DNA from: an uncultured Clostridia bacterium
Lineage (GTDB): Bacteria > Bacillota > Clostridia > UBA1381
Assembly (NCBI GenBank): GCA_934454215.1
Contig: CAKSGG010000185.1
Location: forward strand, 1-5,771
Direction of reading: 5' to 3'
DNA length: 5,771 nucleotides
The translations under genes and the position numbers were made by a program. The notes under the pieces are model-generated. The model was not told the DNA's origin, did not search any database, and saw nothing but the letters and a program-made list of their open reading frames with translations. Positions 5,202 through 5,771 of the stretch are shown here, piece after piece (the stretch's first letter is position 1; every line of letters begins with the position of its first letter).

Positions 5202-5260
5202 TTCAGTGAGAGCGGAACCGCGGCGGTTGATTCCGACACCTACCGGAAGGAGGTATTGTT
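5202..5260 (+). promoter_or_regulatory. Structured toxin-mRNA leader with masked ribosome binding site
   Basis: Two structures are visible. AACCG (5216-5220) and CGGTT (5224-5228) form a small hairpin. ACCT-A-CC (5238-5244) pairs with GGAGGT (5249-5254) around a GGAA loop of GNRA type, with one bulged A, covering the core Shine-Dalgarno sequence. GGCGGTT at 5222-5228 is also complementary to AACCGCC at 5322-5328 in the 3' end of the same message. Such 5'-3' pairing and masking are known to keep type I toxin mRNAs silent. Folding here is by eye. Confidence 0.6.
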
Positions 5261-5323
5261 ATGGAAGAAGTAATTTCATTCACCTTATTGGTTTTGATAA
5301 TTATTATTTACATAAAGAGATAA
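5261..5323 (+). CDS. Type I toxin-like hydrophobic peptide (20 residues)
   Basis: The peptide MEEVISFTLLVLIIIIYIKR has a short acidic start, one membrane-spanning stretch (about residues 4-18) and a basic end. This is the common plan of type I toxins, which insert in the inner membrane and stop growth. GGAAGGAGGT precedes the ATG by six to seven bases. The stop TAA overlaps the left arm of the terminator stem. Its own promoter, masked leader, shared terminator and convergent antisense promoter all match an Fst/par-like toxin-antitoxin module. At 20 residues it is shorter than the classic Fst toxin (about 33), and no sequence similarity to Fst is obvious, so membership rests on layout, not homology. 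It may stabilise this chromosomal region, or be a remnant. A harmless leader peptide is the main alternative, but no gene follows for it to control. Confidence 0.7.
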   Translation: MEEVISFTLLVLIIIIYIKR

Positions 5324-5403
5324 CCGCCACTTCTGCAAAAGTGGCGGTTTTTTAAAAAGAAAAACATTTTTTGCGGAAACAACTAATGTCATTCCCTCTT
5401 GCT
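5318..5403 (-). ncRNA. Putative antisense antitoxin RNA
   Basis: From the minus-strand promoter at 5410-5438, transcription should start about 5403 and run leftward through the second set of direct repeats, then into the shared terminator hairpin and out through the T-rich TATCTCTTT near 5318. The RNA would be about 85 bases. It overlaps the 3' end of the toxin message and, through the repeats, can also pair with its leader, as RNA II does in the Fst system. No protein is encoded. Ends are predicted, not measured. Confidence 0.6.
5323..5354. terminator. Shared bidirectional terminator of toxin and antisense RNA
   Basis: ACCGCCACTT (5323-5332) and AAGTGGCGGT (5339-5348) form a perfect ten-base stem with a six-base loop. 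On the plus strand six T follow; on the minus strand a weaker T-rich run follows. Both convergent RNAs would end here and so overlap over the whole hairpin. Confidence 0.85.
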
Positions 5404-5409
5404 GTATTT

Positions 5410-5438
5410 ATATTACCACATAATTATAATTATGTCAA
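5410..5438 (-). promoter_or_regulatory. Promoter of the antisense RNA
   Basis: On the minus strand a consensus TTGACA (plus 5433-5438) and TAATAT (plus 5410-5415) are separated by exactly 17 bases. It is closer to consensus than the toxin promoter, as expected if the antitoxin RNA must be in excess. Confidence 0.75.
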
Positions 5439-5516
5439 GGCTTTGAAAGCTACATCAATACAACTACCCGAATTTTCTATGAATTCATGCAGGGGGTGTA
5501 AACTTTATGAAAATTC

Positions 5517-5545
5517 TTGACAGATTAATCGGTTTCTGCTATAAT
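5517..5545 (+). promoter_or_regulatory. tRNA promoter
   Basis: TTGACA (5517-5522) and TATAAT (5540-5545) with a 17-base spacer form a perfect consensus promoter, ending 19 bases before the tRNA. Stable RNA genes usually have such strong promoters. Confidence 0.9.
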
Positions 5546-5564
5546 AATTGCATACGATAAATTC

Positions 5565-5640
5565 GGGGGTATAGCTCAGTTGGGAGAGCGGTTGCTTCGC
5601 ATGTAACAGGCCTGGGGTTCGAATCCCCATATCTCCACCA
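5565..5640 (+). tRNA. tRNA-Ala (anticodon CGC)
   Basis: The 76-base cloverleaf has acceptor arms GGGGGTA and TATCTCC, a D arm GCTC/GAGC, an anticodon stem GTTGC/GTAAC with loop TTCGCAT, a five-base variable loop AGGCC, a T arm TGGGG-TTCGAAT-CCCCA and an encoded CCA end. The third acceptor pair is G3-U70, the key identity mark for alanyl-tRNA synthetase, which agrees with anticodon CGC reading codon GCG. It is a single gene with its own promoter and terminator. Confidence 0.95.
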
Positions 5641-5643
5641 CGT

Positions 5644-5679
5644 CGGAGCAAGCTGTATATCGCTTGCTCTGATTTTTTT
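5644..5679 (+). terminator. Terminator of the tRNA gene
   Basis: GAGCAAGC (5646-5653) and GCTTGCTC (5662-5669) form a stem with an eight-base loop, extended by two weaker pairs and followed by GATTTTTTTG. It starts a few bases after the CCA end. Confidence 0.8.
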
Positions 5680-5771
5680 GCAAAAATCAGAGTTCGCTCA
5701 TGCCGCTGCTCCTCCTCTTTCGCAAAAAGGCACGCTTGGCTCGCCTATTCGCTTGCAAGCGCGCTCATGAC
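5667..5771. repeat. GC-richer, repeat-like stretch after the tRNA
   Basis: A second inverted repeat, CTCTGATTTTT and AAAAATCAGAG (5667-5677 and 5682-5692), overlaps the tRNA terminator. It is followed by a 12-base palindrome CGCTTGCAAGCG (5750-5761) and two copies of CGCTCATG (5695-5702 and 5762-5769). The base make-up differs from the rest of the window. A minus-strand reading with SQACLFAKEEEQRHERTLIF is open over part of the stretch but contains TAG and runs across the tRNA, so it is probably not a gene. It resembles dispersed intergenic repeats near RNA genes of gut Firmicutes; this is from memory only. Confidence 0.4.

Larger units (their letters stand above)
5212..5395. repeat. Paired direct repeats of the toxin and antisense RNAs
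   Basis: GCGGAA (5212-5217) and ATTCC (5230-5234), separated by 12 bases in the toxin leader, recur as GCGGAA (5373-5378) and ATTCC (5391-5395), again exactly 12 bases apart, past the terminator. The second copies lie inside the 5' part of the antisense RNA, so the two RNAs are complementary at both points. This matches the DRa/DRb design of the Fst par locus. Confidence 0.65.

Noticed and set aside
5505..5558. Seventeen-codon frame starting MKILDRLIGF before the tRNA
   Set aside because: It overlaps the consensus tRNA promoter and would be upstream of its start; the preceding AGGGGG is a poor site.
1..5771. CRISPR array or riboswitch
   Set aside because: No regularly spaced direct repeats are present, and no leader shows a recognisable riboswitch core; the toxin leader structures are better explained by the antisense system.

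Overview
The window looks like DNA of a low-GC, Gram-positive anaerobe of the Clostridia, probably a gut lineage. The evidence is AT-rich codon use, strong AGGAGG ribosome binding sites, TTGACA/TATAAT promoters with 17-base spacers, and a secreted protein with a copper amine oxidase N-like domain of a kind common in Clostridia. No single gene fixes the species.

Left part (about 1-4900) reads as accessory or mobile DNA with two divergent gene groups. The leftward group (1426 down to 98) holds a small unknown gene, a winged-helix protein and a GIY-YIG endonuclease. All three carry one lesion each: an in-frame TAG, a late frameshift and an in-frame TAG. Decay is the simplest reading; amber recoding is a weaker alternative. 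The rightward group starts at a promoter whose spacer is a run of TA repeats (a possible phase-variable switch). It encodes a 73-residue unknown protein, a 60-residue helix-turn-helix protein and a 584-residue secreted protein with two CuAO_N-like repeats, two cysteine-containing repeats and a separate C-terminal domain. A terminator ends this group. Next comes a textbook three-part res recombination site (4111-4223) and a serine resolvase gene whose promoter overlaps the last subsite, suggesting autoregulation. No transposase, relaxase or integrase is visible, so the kind of element (integrated plasmid, transposon or prophage remnant) stays open.

Right part (about 5005-5771) looks chromosomal. 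It begins with what seems to be the last 29 codons of an unidentified gene, without its 5' part, followed by a strong terminator. This suggests the mobile segment interrupted or replaced the gene.

Next is the most interesting locus: a compact type I toxin-antitoxin module of Fst/par-like layout (about 5167-5438). A 20-residue hydrophobic peptide is read rightward. A convergent antisense RNA starts from a perfect promoter on the other strand. The two share a terminator hairpin, and two short direct repeats with identical 12-base spacing lie near the 5' ends of both transcripts. The toxin leader can hide its Shine-Dalgarno sequence in a GNRA-capped hairpin, and a GGCGGTT stretch can pair with the 3' end of the message.

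The window closes with a tRNA-Ala(CGC) gene with its own promoter and terminator, and a GC-richer, repeat-like stretch without a credible gene.
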